A stretch of DNA of 63,536 bases from Candidatus Avoscillospira avistercoris (lineage in GTDB: Bacteria > Bacillota > Clostridia > Oscillospirales > Oscillospiraceae), in NCBI GenBank assembly GCA_018716875.1, contig DVJJ01000051.1, forward strand, positions 1-63,536, given 5' to 3'. The notes below the pieces were generated by a model. It did not search any database. It was not told the origin of the DNA and saw nothing but the letters and a program-made list of their open reading frames with translations. Of this stretch, positions 40,054-50,000 are shown in pieces. Positions within the stretch are counted from its first letter, which is position 1, and the number at the start of each line of letters is the position of its first letter. A program made the position numbers and the translations under genes.

Positions 40054-40098
40054 TGCCCGAAACCAGCGGTGGAACCACCGTGGGTTTCGGGCATTTTT
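40054..40098 (+). terminator. Rho-independent terminator with nested stems
   Basis: TGCCCGAAACC agCGGTGGaaCCACCGt gGGTTTCGGGCA TTTTT. Confidence 0.88.
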
Positions 40099-40356
40099 GC
40101 ATGGGAAGGCTTCCAAGAAAATTGTGCAACCTCAATAATAGATATGGGAGAAAATCAAGCACAATGACAGATTTTCAAAATGTCAATGGATTCTTTCGGA
40201 TTTCTATCAAGAAAAATTCAAGAAAAAAGTTTTGGTAATCACGATTATTTTTTAAAATTTACTGATTTTGTGCAGAGATTCGGAGACGTTGTATAGAACG
40301 ACGAATATTTAAGGAAAAATGGGCTGTATTTTATACAAATATAAATGTATCGATAG

Positions 40357-40385
40357 TTGTATACTGAAAAATGCAGTGCTATAAT
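40357..40385 (+). promoter_or_regulatory. Sigma-70-type promoter (TTGTAT, 17 nt, TATAAT) for the MDH/Fum/Hdr/Flx/Frd operon
   Basis: TTGTAT 40357-40362; TATAAT 40380-40385. Confidence 0.7.
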
Positions 40386-40478
40386 AAGGAAAAGAATCCG
40401 GCGAACGGCAGAGCGGATAGCCTGGGTTCTTTGTTGGATCAGTGTGTATTATTTTGAATGATTGCGAGGGTACTATTT

Positions 40479-41423
40479 ATGAGAAAAATCACTATCATCG
40501 GCGCAGGCAGTGTGGGTTCCGCCATTGCCAACAATATGATGACCACGGGTATCGCCACGGAGATTCTTATGATTGACGTCAACAAGCCCAAGGCCTTTGG
40601 CGAGGCGCTGGACGTGTATCAGGGCGTTACGTTCTGCGCACCGGCCATCGTCCGCAGCGGTGAATACGCCGATGCCAAGGATTCCGACATCGTGATCATC
40701 ACCTCCGGTATTGCCAGAAAGCCCGGCCAGACCCGTCTGGAGCTGGCACAGACCAACGTCAACATCCTCAAGGATATCGCGCCCCAGATCGTGGCTGCGG
40801 CTCCCAACGCCATCTATATTATTGTTTCCAACCCCGTGGACGTGCTGACCTATGTGTTCCACAAGATTTCCGGTGTGCCTGAGAGCCACATCATCGGTTC
40901 CGGCACCGTGCTGGATACGGCCCGTCTGCAGTCTGAGCTGGCCCGCCGGTTCCATGTGAATCCCCATAACGTCCACGCCAGCGTCTACGGTGAGCACGGC
41001 GATTCCTCGTTTGTGCCCTGGTCTCTGGCTACTATCACCAACACCCACATCGACGCTTATAAGGACTGCTGCCCCGAGCCCGAGAATATCAAGTGGGAGC
41101 AGAACTATGAGGAACTGGAGGAGTTTGTCCGCACCTCTGGCGGCAAGGTCATCAAGTCCAAGGGCGCCACGTTCTACGCTGTGGCTATTTCCGTGTGCCA
41201 TATCTGCAAGTGCATCGCCAACGGTTCCGGCACAGCCCTGACTGTTTCCACCCTGATGCACGGCGAATACGGTGTAGACGATGTGTGCCTGAGCACTCTG
41301 GCCCTGGTGGACGCCAACGGCGTTCGCGGCAAGATCCTCAGCAAGCTGACCCCCGAGGAGGAGGCCAAGCTGCAGAACAGCGCCAATAAGTTGAAGGAAG
41401 TCATCCACAACATCGAGATCTGA
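40479..41423 (+). CDS. Lactate/malate dehydrogenase family; specificity-loop Arg suggests malate dehydrogenase
   Basis: MRKITIIGAGSVGSAIA; active-site GEHGDSSF; specificity loop SGIARKPGQTRLELAQTNV; ATG 40479. Confidence 0.85.
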   Translation: MRKITIIGAGSVGSAIANNMMTTGIATEILMIDVNKPKAFGEALDVYQGVTFCAPAIVRSGEYADAKDSDIVIITSGIARKPGQTRLELAQTNVNILKDIAPQIVAAAPNAIYIIVSNPVDVLTYVFHKISGVPESHIIGSGTVLDTARLQSELARRFHVNPHNVHASVYGEHGDSSFVPWSLATITNTHIDAYKDCCPEPENIKWEQNYEELEEFVRTSGGKVIKSKGATFYAVAISVCHICKCIANGSGTALTVSTLMHGEYGVDDVCLSTLALVDANGVRGKILSKLTPEEEAKLQNSANKLKEVIHNIEI

Positions 41424-41469
41424 TGCGCGGCCCTGGGGCGGCGACTGACGACGAGAAAGGAGAACACAG

Positions 41470-42846
<1,377 letters not shown>

Positions 42847-42865
42847 GAGGAAGGAAAGACAGACT

Positions 42866-43645
42866 ATGGTTTTTAGCTATTTCCCTGGGTGCACGTTGAA
42901 GACCAAGGCCAAGGACCTGGACCTCTATACGAGAAAGTCCGCCGAGGCCCTGGGCATCACCCTGGAAGAATTGCCGGATTGGCAGTGCTGCGGCGCGGTC
43001 TATCCCCAGGCAAAAGATGAAATTGCAACCAAGCTGTCGTCCATTCGGTCCCTGGCTTCGGCCAGGGACTTGGGCTACAGCCTGGTCACAGTATGTTCCG
43101 CATGTCATCACGTCATCAAGCGCGTGAACCACGACATGCAAACCGACGAGGACATTGTCCTCCGGGCCAACAATTACTTACAGCTGGACACCCCCTATCA
43201 CGGGGAGACCAAGGTCCTGCACTATCTGGAAGTCCTGCGGGACGAACTGGGCTTCGACGAGCTGGCCAAACGGGTCAAGAACCCCCTGACAGGCCGGAAG
43301 ATCGGCGCCTATTATGGCTGCCTGCTGCTGCGTCCCAGCGGCGAGATGCAGTTTGATAACCCTGAGAAGCCCACCATTCTGGAGGACTTCATCCGGGCCA
43401 TCGGCGCGGAGCCGGTGATCTACGCCAACCGCAACGAGTGCTGCGGCGGCTATATTACGCTGGAAAACAAGCCCCTGGCAGTCAAGAAGGCCAGCGCTGT
43501 GACGGCGTCGGCCAAGGCCAATGGAGCAGAATGTCTGATTACGGCCTGTCCTCTGTGTCTCTACAATCTGAAAGAGAACGCCGAGGGGGATATGCCTGTT
43601 TATTACTTCACCGAGCTGCTGGCTGAAGCGCTCGGCGTGAAATAA
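42866..43645 (+). CDS. hdrB: HdrB-like protein (two CCG domains)
   Basis: YFPGCTLKTKAKDLD...WQCCGAVY...CSACHHVIK and ...NECCGGYITL...CPLCLYNLK. Confidence 0.93.
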   Translation: MVFSYFPGCTLKTKAKDLDLYTRKSAEALGITLEELPDWQCCGAVYPQAKDEIATKLSSIRSLASARDLGYSLVTVCSACHHVIKRVNHDMQTDEDIVLRANNYLQLDTPYHGETKVLHYLEVLRDELGFDELAKRVKNPLTGRKIGAYYGCLLLRPSGEMQFDNPEKPTILEDFIRAIGAEPVIYANRNECCGGYITLENKPLAVKKASAVTASAKANGAECLITACPLCLYNLKENAEGDMPVYYFTELLAEALGVK

Positions 43646-43658
43646 AGGAGGTGGCGTC

Positions 43659-44054
43659 ATGCAGAAGAATCAGGAATTGGAGTTGACCGCCACCATCAAA
43701 CGCATCAGCGGCGTCAACCCCAGGCTGTGCATGAAGTGCGGCAAATGCTCCGCCACCTGCCCGGCCTTTGACGAAATGGATTACCATCCCCATCAGTTTG
43801 TCGATCTGGTCGATAAGGGCCAGATTGAAAAGCTGATGAACTCCAAGGGCATCTGGAATTGTCTTTCCTGCTTTGCCTGTCTGGAGCGCTGTCCGAGAAT
43901 GGTGGAGCCTGCCAAGCTCATTGAGGCCGTCCGTCTGGCGGTGATCCGTCAGCAGGGCCAGAACCATCTCAAACCCGAACAGATCCCGGACCTCCTCGAT
44001 GAGAACCTGCCCCAGCAGGCCATCACCAGTGCGTTCCGGAAATACGCGAAGTAA
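43659..44054 (+). CDS. hdrC: HdrC-like 4Fe-4S dicluster protein
   Basis: CMKCGKCSATCPAFDEMDYHPHQFVDLVDKG and CLSCFACLERCPRM. Confidence 0.92.
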   Translation: MQKNQELELTATIKRISGVNPRLCMKCGKCSATCPAFDEMDYHPHQFVDLVDKGQIEKLMNSKGIWNCLSCFACLERCPRMVEPAKLIEAVRLAVIRQQGQNHLKPEQIPDLLDENLPQQAITSAFRKYAK

Positions 44055-44069
44055 GGGGAGGACAACGGA

Positions 44070-46058
44070 ATGCAAAGAATCGGCGTATTCGTCTGTTGGT
44101 GCGGTACCAACATCGCCGCCACGGTGGATGTAAAGGCCGTGGCCGAGGCCCTTGGCAAAGAGCCTGGCGTGGTATTCGCCACAGACTATCAATATATGTG
44201 CTCCCAGGCGGGCCAGGATATGATCCGGGACGCCATCCAGGAGCACAACCTGGGCGGCGTGGTTATCTGCTCCTGCTCGCCCCGTATGCACGAGACCACC
44301 TTCCGTAAGACGGCGGAAAAGGCCGGTCTCAACCCCTACATGGTGGAAATCGCCAATATCCGCGAACAGTGCTCGTGGATTCATAAGGATATGCCCACGG
44401 CCACGGAAAAGGCCATTATCCTGGGCCGGGCTGCCATTGCCAAAGTACATCTCAACGCGCCCCTGACGGCAGGCGAAAGCCCCGTCACCAAGCGAGCCCT
44501 GGTCATCGGCGGCGGTATCGCCGGTATCCAGACCGCTCTGGACATTGCCGATGCTGGTTTCCCTGTGGATATCGTGGAAAAGAAACCCACCATCGGCGGT
44601 AAGATGACGCAGATCGACAAGACGTTCCCAACGCTGGACTGCGCCGCCTGTATTTTGACCCCCAAGATGGTGGAGGCCGCTCAGAACGAGAAGATCCGGA
44701 TTTTCTCCTATTCGGAAGTGGATTCCGTCAAGGGCTTCGTGGGCAACTTCCATGCCACTATCCGCCGCAAGGCCCGCTATGTCAAGGAGGACGTCTGCAC
44801 CGGCTGCGGCCTGTGCACAGAAAAATGTCCCCAGAAGAAAGTCCCCAACGAATTCAACCTGGGTCTGGATAACCGACGGGCTATCTATATCCCCTTTGCT
44901 CAGGCTGTGCCCAAGGTGGCAACCATCGACCCCAACTACTGCACCATGCTCAAAAGCGGCAAGTGCGGCGTCTGCGCCAAGGTCTGTACGGCGGGTGCCA
45001 TCGACTATAAGCAGAAAGACGAGTTGATCGAAGAGGATTACGGCGCCATTGTCGTGGCTACCGGCTTTAATCCCATCAAGCTGGACCGCTATGATGAGTA
45101 TGCGTACTCTCAGAGCCCCGACGTGGTGACGTCTCTGGAGTTTGAGCGTCTCATGAACGCTGCCGGCCCCACCGCCGGTACGCTGCTGCGTCCTTCTGAT
45201 GGAGAGCATCCCCATACGCTGGTCTTTGTCCAGTGTGTCGGCTCCCGTGAGACGAGAGACTGCGGCAAACCCTACTGCTCCAAAATCTGCTGCATGTACA
45301 CAGCCAAGCACGCCATGCTGTGCAGAGAAAAATACCCTGATACGGAGGTCTATGTGTTCTACATTGACGTCCGTACTCCCGGTAAGAACTTCGACGAGTT
45401 CTACCGCCGTGCCGTGGAGGAATACGGCGTCCATTACATCAAGGGCATGGTGGGCAAGGTGGTGCCCGAAAACGGAAAGCTGAAAGTCCAGGCGTCGGAT
45501 TTGCTGAGCAATGAGCAAATCCATATCGATGCCGATATGGTCATTCTGGCTGCGGCCATCGAGCCTGACGAAAGCGCCCGCTCCATCGCCACCATGCTGA
45601 CGGCGTCCATGGATACCAACGACTTTTTTACCGAGGCCCATCCCAAGCTGCGTCCCGTGGAAAGCCCCACCGCCGGTATCTTCCTGTCCGGCGTCTGCCA
45701 GGGCCCCAAGGATATCCCCGAGACCGTGGCCCAGGCCGGTGCTGCCGCCTCCAAGGTCATCGGCCTGCTGGCGAAAGACCATCTTATGTGCAACCCCTGT
45801 GTGGCGGAAGCCAATGAGCTCATGTGCAACGGCTGCTCCAGCTGTGAAAAGGTCTGCCCCTACGGCGCCATCACCTACAGCGATAAGGAGTTCCCTGGAC
45901 CCAGCCGCACCCGCGTGCTGCGCCGGGTGGCGTCGGTCAATCCGGCGGTCTGCCAGGGCTGCGGCGCCTGTACGGTGGCCTGTCCCAGCGGCGCCATGGA
46001 CCTGAAGGGATTCTCGACGAGCCAGATCATGGCGGAGGTGGATGCCATATGCAAATAA
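44070..46058 (+). CDS. hdrA: HdrA-like FAD/iron-sulfur subunit
   Basis: IGVFVCWCGTNIA; VIGGGIAGIQTALDIADAGFPVDIVEKKPTIGGKM; CAACILTPKM; four ferredoxin-type Cys motifs. Confidence 0.95.
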   Translation: MQRIGVFVCWCGTNIAATVDVKAVAEALGKEPGVVFATDYQYMCSQAGQDMIRDAIQEHNLGGVVICSCSPRMHETTFRKTAEKAGLNPYMVEIANIREQCSWIHKDMPTATEKAIILGRAAIAKVHLNAPLTAGESPVTKRALVIGGGIAGIQTALDIADAGFPVDIVEKKPTIGGKMTQIDKTFPTLDCAACILTPKMVEAAQNEKIRIFSYSEVDSVKGFVGNFHATIRRKARYVKEDVCTGCGLCTEKCPQKKVPNEFNLGLDNRRAIYIPFAQAVPKVATIDPNYCTMLKSGKCGVCAKVCTAGAIDYKQKDELIEEDYGAIVVATGFNPIKLDRYDEYAYSQSPDVVTSLEFERLMNAAGPTAGTLLRPSDGEHPHTLVFVQCVGSRETRDCGKPYCSKICCMYTAKHAMLCREKYPDTEVYVFYIDVRTPGKNFDEFYRRAVEEYGVHYIKGMVGKVVPENGKLKVQASDLLSNEQIHIDADMVILAAAIEPDESARSIATMLTASMDTNDFFTEAHPKLRPVESPTAGIFLSGVCQGPKDIPETVAQAGAAASKVIGLLAKDHLMCNPCVAEANELMCNGCSSCEKVCPYGAITYSDKEFPGPSRTRVLRRVASVNPAVCQGCGACTVACPSGAMDLKGFSTSQIMAEVDAICK

Positions 46059-46486
46059 ACAATGAATTCAAGCCCACCATTGTGGCATTCTGCTGCAACT
46101 GGTGTTCCTATGCCGGTGCCGACCTGTCGGGCACCAACCGCCTGAACTATCCGGCCAACGTGAAGATCATCCGCGTGCCTTGCTCCTGCCGCGTGAACCC
46201 CATGTTCATCCTGCGGGCCTTTCAGCGGGGCGCGGACGGCGTGATTCTCTGCGGCTGCCATCCCGGCGACTGCCACTATACCACCGGCAACTATTACGCC
46301 CGCCGCCGTATGACGCTGCTGTTCTCCATGCTGGATTACCTTGGCATTGAGAAGGGCCGCACCCGCGTGGAATGGGTCTCCGCCGCCGAAGGCGCCAAGT
46401 TCGCCGCCACCATGAATGAGTTTGTGGAGACGGTGACCAAGCTGGGCGAGAACAAGAGACTGGAGGACCTGAGATGCAAGAACTGA
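46049..46486 (+). CDS. MvhD/FlxD-like iron-sulfur protein
   Basis: FCCNWCSYAGADLSGTNRLNYPANVKIIRVPCSCRVNPMFILRAFQRGADGVILCGCHPGDCHYTTGNY. Confidence 0.94.
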   Translation: MQINNEFKPTIVAFCCNWCSYAGADLSGTNRLNYPANVKIIRVPCSCRVNPMFILRAFQRGADGVILCGCHPGDCHYTTGNYYARRRMTLLFSMLDYLGIEKGRTRVEWVSAAEGAKFAATMNEFVETVTKLGENKRLEDLRCKN

Positions 46487-47454
46487 TCAAAGCAAAGGCC
46501 ATCGAGCTGCTGGAAAACGGCACGGTGGACCGGGTCCTGGGCTGGAAAGCCGGTGAATTCTTCTATGACCTGACCCCGGCGGTGTTCACCAGCCGGGAGG
46601 AGATCGAGAAGGACTTTGTCTACTCCGTGTTCTCCGGCGCCAACCTCTCCAAATATCTTGTCAAGGAGAGCCGTAAGGACGGCAAGGTGGCGGCATTTTT
46701 GAAGCCCTGCGACACCTATTCCTTTAATCAGCTTTTGAAAGAGCACCGCATCTGGCGGGACCATGTCCATGTGGTCGGCATCGCCTGTGACGGTATGTGC
46801 GACATGGAGAAAATCCGTGCTGCCGGTGCGAAAGGCGTGCTCAGTGTGGAGCGGGACGGCGATACCCTGAAACTTGAGACCCTTTACGGCCCCATGACCA
46901 TGAACAAGGCCGACGCCGAGGCCGAACGCTGCGTCTGCTGCAAGAGCCGCAAGCTGGTGGCCTATGACGAGAAAATCGGTGAGGACGGCGACGTGATCGA
47001 GAACTCCGGCCGCTTCGATATGGTGGCCAAGCTGGAGGCCATGACCCCCGATGAGCGGTACGCGTTTTGGCAGGGCGAGCTGAGTAAATGTATCCGCTGC
47101 AATGCCTGCCGCGACGTCTGCCCCGCCTGTACCTGTGAGAAGTGCGTCTTCGACAATCCCAAGTCCGGCATTGCCCAAAAGGCTGCCGTCAACAGCTTTG
47201 AGGAGAGCATGTACCACATTATCCGGGCATTCCACGTGGCGTCCCGCTGTACCGACTGCGGCGAATGTTCCCGGGTCTGTCCTCAGAACATCCCCCTGCA
47301 CCTGCTGAACCGGAAGTTCATCAAGGATATCAATGAGCTGTACGGCGAATATCAGTCCGGCGCGGACCTGGAGACGCGGCCCCCGCTGATGAACTTCACC
47401 CAGGAGGACTGTGAGCCCTCTGTGATCTATGAGAGAGGAGGGAAGCAGGCATGA
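46474..47454 (+). CDS. 4Fe-4S protein, Hdr/Flx-associated (FlxB/FlxC-like)
   Basis: CIRCNACRDVCPACTCEKCVFD and CTDCGECSRVCPQNIPLHLL; FrhB-like N-terminal region; start overlaps FlxD-like stop. Confidence 0.8.
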   Translation: MQELIKAKAIELLENGTVDRVLGWKAGEFFYDLTPAVFTSREEIEKDFVYSVFSGANLSKYLVKESRKDGKVAAFLKPCDTYSFNQLLKEHRIWRDHVHVVGIACDGMCDMEKIRAAGAKGVLSVERDGDTLKLETLYGPMTMNKADAEAERCVCCKSRKLVAYDEKIGEDGDVIENSGRFDMVAKLEAMTPDERYAFWQGELSKCIRCNACRDVCPACTCEKCVFDNPKSGIAQKAAVNSFEESMYHIIRAFHVASRCTDCGECSRVCPQNIPLHLLNRKFIKDINELYGEYQSGADLETRPPLMNFTQEDCEPSVIYERGGKQA

Positions 47455-48470
47455 AGCAGCTGGCCCTTTCCAAGCTGAATGAGCTGTTTGCTGCCATGGC
47501 GGCCCAGCAACAGCTGTACATCCCCGCCGATAATGGCGGCCAGGCCCAGTTCTTGCCCTATGTGGATGGCATGGAGCTGACCAAGTCTCTGAATACGGCC
47601 CGTAGCGCCAAGGACTTGTTCTTCCCTCAGACCGAGGATATTGTGGGATTCCAGGTCAAGGGCACAGAGATCACCATAGAGGAAACTCGGGACCCCGGTG
47701 CACCTTTTGTGGTCTTCGGCGTCCGGGCCTGCGACGCCAGAAGCTTTGACATTCTCGACCGGGTGTTTCTCAGTGATCCGGTGGATACCTTCTATGAGAC
47801 CCGCCGGGCCAACGGCATCGTGGTGACCTTGGCCTGCACCCATCCCGAGGAGACCTGCTTCTGCGGTGCCTTTGGTATCGACCCGGCTAACCCTGGCGGC
47901 GACGTAGCTGCCTGGATGGCAGGGGAGACCCTGTATTTGCGCGCCAACACCGAAAAGGGCGAGAAGCTGCTGAGCAGTTTGCCGCTGCTGTCTGACTGCG
48001 ACGACAATGCCGTGAAGACGGTCCAGGCGGAGATTCACGCCATTACCGAAAAGCTGCCCCTGAACAAGCTGGATTTGACCGGCTTCGACGGCGACCATCT
48101 GATGGAGCACTTCAACAATCCCGCCTGGTCCAAGCTGTCCGAGTCCTGCCTGGGCTGCGGCACCTGTACCTTTGTCTGCCCCACCTGCCAGTGCTATGAC
48201 GTCCGGGACTTCGATACGGGCCACGGCGTCCGCCGGTTCCGCTGCTGGGACAGCTGCATGTATTCCGACTTTACTATGATGGCCCACGGTACCAACCGTC
48301 CGACACAGAAGGAGCGGTTCCGCCAGCGGTTTATGCATAAGCTGGTGTACTTCCCGTCCAATAACGACGGTATCTATGGCTGTGTCGGCTGCGGCCGCTG
48401 TCTGGCCAAGTGCCCCATTTCCATGAACATTGTAAAAGTCGCCAAGACGCTGGGGGAGGGAACGAAATGA
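47451..48470 (+). CDS. 4Fe-4S dicluster protein, Flx-type / anaerobic sulfite reductase A-like
   Basis: CLGCGTCTFVCPTCQCYDVRDFD and CVGCGRCLAKCPISMNIVKV; FGVRACDARSFDILDRVF; ATGA overlap with previous gene. Confidence 0.85.
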   Translation: MKQLALSKLNELFAAMAAQQQLYIPADNGGQAQFLPYVDGMELTKSLNTARSAKDLFFPQTEDIVGFQVKGTEITIEETRDPGAPFVVFGVRACDARSFDILDRVFLSDPVDTFYETRRANGIVVTLACTHPEETCFCGAFGIDPANPGGDVAAWMAGETLYLRANTEKGEKLLSSLPLLSDCDDNAVKTVQAEIHAITEKLPLNKLDLTGFDGDHLMEHFNNPAWSKLSESCLGCGTCTFVCPTCQCYDVRDFDTGHGVRRFRCWDSCMYSDFTMMAHGTNRPTQKERFRQRFMHKLVYFPSNNDGIYGCVGCGRCLAKCPISMNIVKVAKTLGEGTK

Positions 48471-49300
48471 CAATGAGAAAGGACCCTCTGATCCCCATGA
48501 TCGGCGTGGTCACCGACATCCGTATGGACACGCCGGACGTCAAGACCTTCCGGGTGGTGGGCCTGGACGGTAAAAAGCCCTTTGAGCATATTCCCGGCCA
48601 GTGCGCCATGCTGTCCATGCCGGGCATCGGCGAGGCGCTGTTCTCCATCACCTCGTCGCCCACCAATGAGGACTATCTGGAATTCTCCATCAAAAAGTGC
48701 GGCTGTGTCACCACTTGGCTCCATGAGATGGAGCCGGGCCGTCAGGTGACGCTCCGCGGCCCCTACGGCAACGGTTTTCCCGTGGATACGGAGCTGAAGG
48801 GGAAGGATTTGCTGATTATCGCCGGCGGTATCGGTCTGGCTCCGGTCCGGTCCGTCATCAACTACGTCCGGGCCAACCGGGCCAATTACGGCACCTTGGA
48901 TATCGTCTACGGCTCCCGCAGCAAGGAAGATTTGGTGGACTATGCCGAGATCATCGACGAGTGGTGCAAGGAGGACGGCATCAACGTCCATCTGACCATC
49001 GACCGGGAGCAGGAGGACTGGGACGGCCATGTGGGCTTCGTTCCCAACTACGTCAAGGAGCTGAACTTCGACACCTCCAAAACCGTGGTCATGTGCGGTC
49101 CCCCCATTATGATCAAATTCACCCTGGCGGGCCTGGAGGAATTGGGCTTCCGGCGGGATCAGGTGTACACCACCTTTGAGTTGAAAATGAAGTGTGCCCT
49201 GGGCAAGTGCGGCCGGTGCAACATCGGTGACAAGTATGTTTGCAAGGATGGCCCCGTGTTCCGCCTGGACCAGATGAGCGAACTGCCGGATGAATATTAA
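48467..49300 (+). CDS. FlxA-like FAD/NAD(P)-binding oxidoreductase with C-terminal [2Fe-2S] motif
   Basis: FEHIPGQCAMLSMPG; AGGIGLAPVRSVINY; CGPPIMIKF; CALGKCGRCNIGDKYVCKDGP; ATGA overlap with previous stop. Confidence 0.9.
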   Translation: MTMRKDPLIPMIGVVTDIRMDTPDVKTFRVVGLDGKKPFEHIPGQCAMLSMPGIGEALFSITSSPTNEDYLEFSIKKCGCVTTWLHEMEPGRQVTLRGPYGNGFPVDTELKGKDLLIIAGGIGLAPVRSVINYVRANRANYGTLDIVYGSRSKEDLVDYAEIIDEWCKEDGINVHLTIDREQEDWDGHVGFVPNYVKELNFDTSKTVVMCGPPIMIKFTLAGLEELGFRRDQVYTTFELKMKCALGKCGRCNIGDKYVCKDGPVFRLDQMSELPDEY

Positions 49301-49311
49301 GGAGAATTTCG

Positions 49312-49986
49312 ATGGAACAAATGGTTAACGTCTTCCTGTTCGGAAAGAAATATGAAGTCCCGGAAAGCCTGACCATCATGGAGGCCATGGAGTATTCCGG
49401 CTATCAGCTGGTGCGGGGCTGCGGCTGCCGCAACGGCTTCTGCGGCGCCTGCGCCACCATTTACCGTATTGCCGGTGACCGGGAGTTGAAAGCTTGTCTG
49501 GCTTGCTCCACCAAGGTGGAGAACAATATGTACGTGGCCACGCTGCCGTATTTCCCCTTGGTCAAAGAGGTTTACGATATTGAGAAGGTGAAGCCCACAG
49601 AGCAGATCATGATGCAGCTGTACCCGGAGATCTATTCCTGTGTCGGCTGCAACGCCTGCACCAAGGCATGCTCTCAGGGGCTCAATGTCATGCAGTACAT
49701 CGCCTACGCCCAGCGGGGCGAATATGAGAAGTGCGCCGAGGAGTCCTTCGACTGCGTCATGTGCGGCATCTGCTCCTCCCGCTGTCCCGCCGGCATCTCC
49801 CATCCCCAGGTGGCCATGCTGGCCCGCCGTCTCAACGGCAAGTATCTGGCTCCCCACTGCGATCATCTGGACGACCGCATCCGGGAAATCGCCGAGGGCA
49901 AGTATGAGAAACTCATTGAGGACCTCATGCAGAAGCCTCTCAGCGAGATCAAGGAGCTGTACAACAACCGTGAGATCGAGAAATAA
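49312..49986 (+). CDS. Succinate dehydrogenase/fumarate reductase iron-sulfur subunit-like (FrdB-like)
   Basis: [2Fe-2S]-type CGCRNGFCGACATIY...CLAC, then CVGCNACTKACSQG and CVMCGICSSRCPAG. Confidence 0.85.
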   Translation: MEQMVNVFLFGKKYEVPESLTIMEAMEYSGYQLVRGCGCRNGFCGACATIYRIAGDRELKACLACSTKVENNMYVATLPYFPLVKEVYDIEKVKPTEQIMMQLYPEIYSCVGCNACTKACSQGLNVMQYIAYAQRGEYEKCAEESFDCVMCGICSSRCPAGISHPQVAMLARRLNGKYLAPHCDHLDDRIREIAEGKYEKLIEDLMQKPLSEIKELYNNREIEK

Positions 49987-50000
49987 GGAGGGAGCTTCCC

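Noticed and set aside
43608-45782. 724-aa minus-strand ORF opposite hdrC/hdrA
   Set aside because: Antisense of HdrA with intact cofactor motifs on the plus strand.
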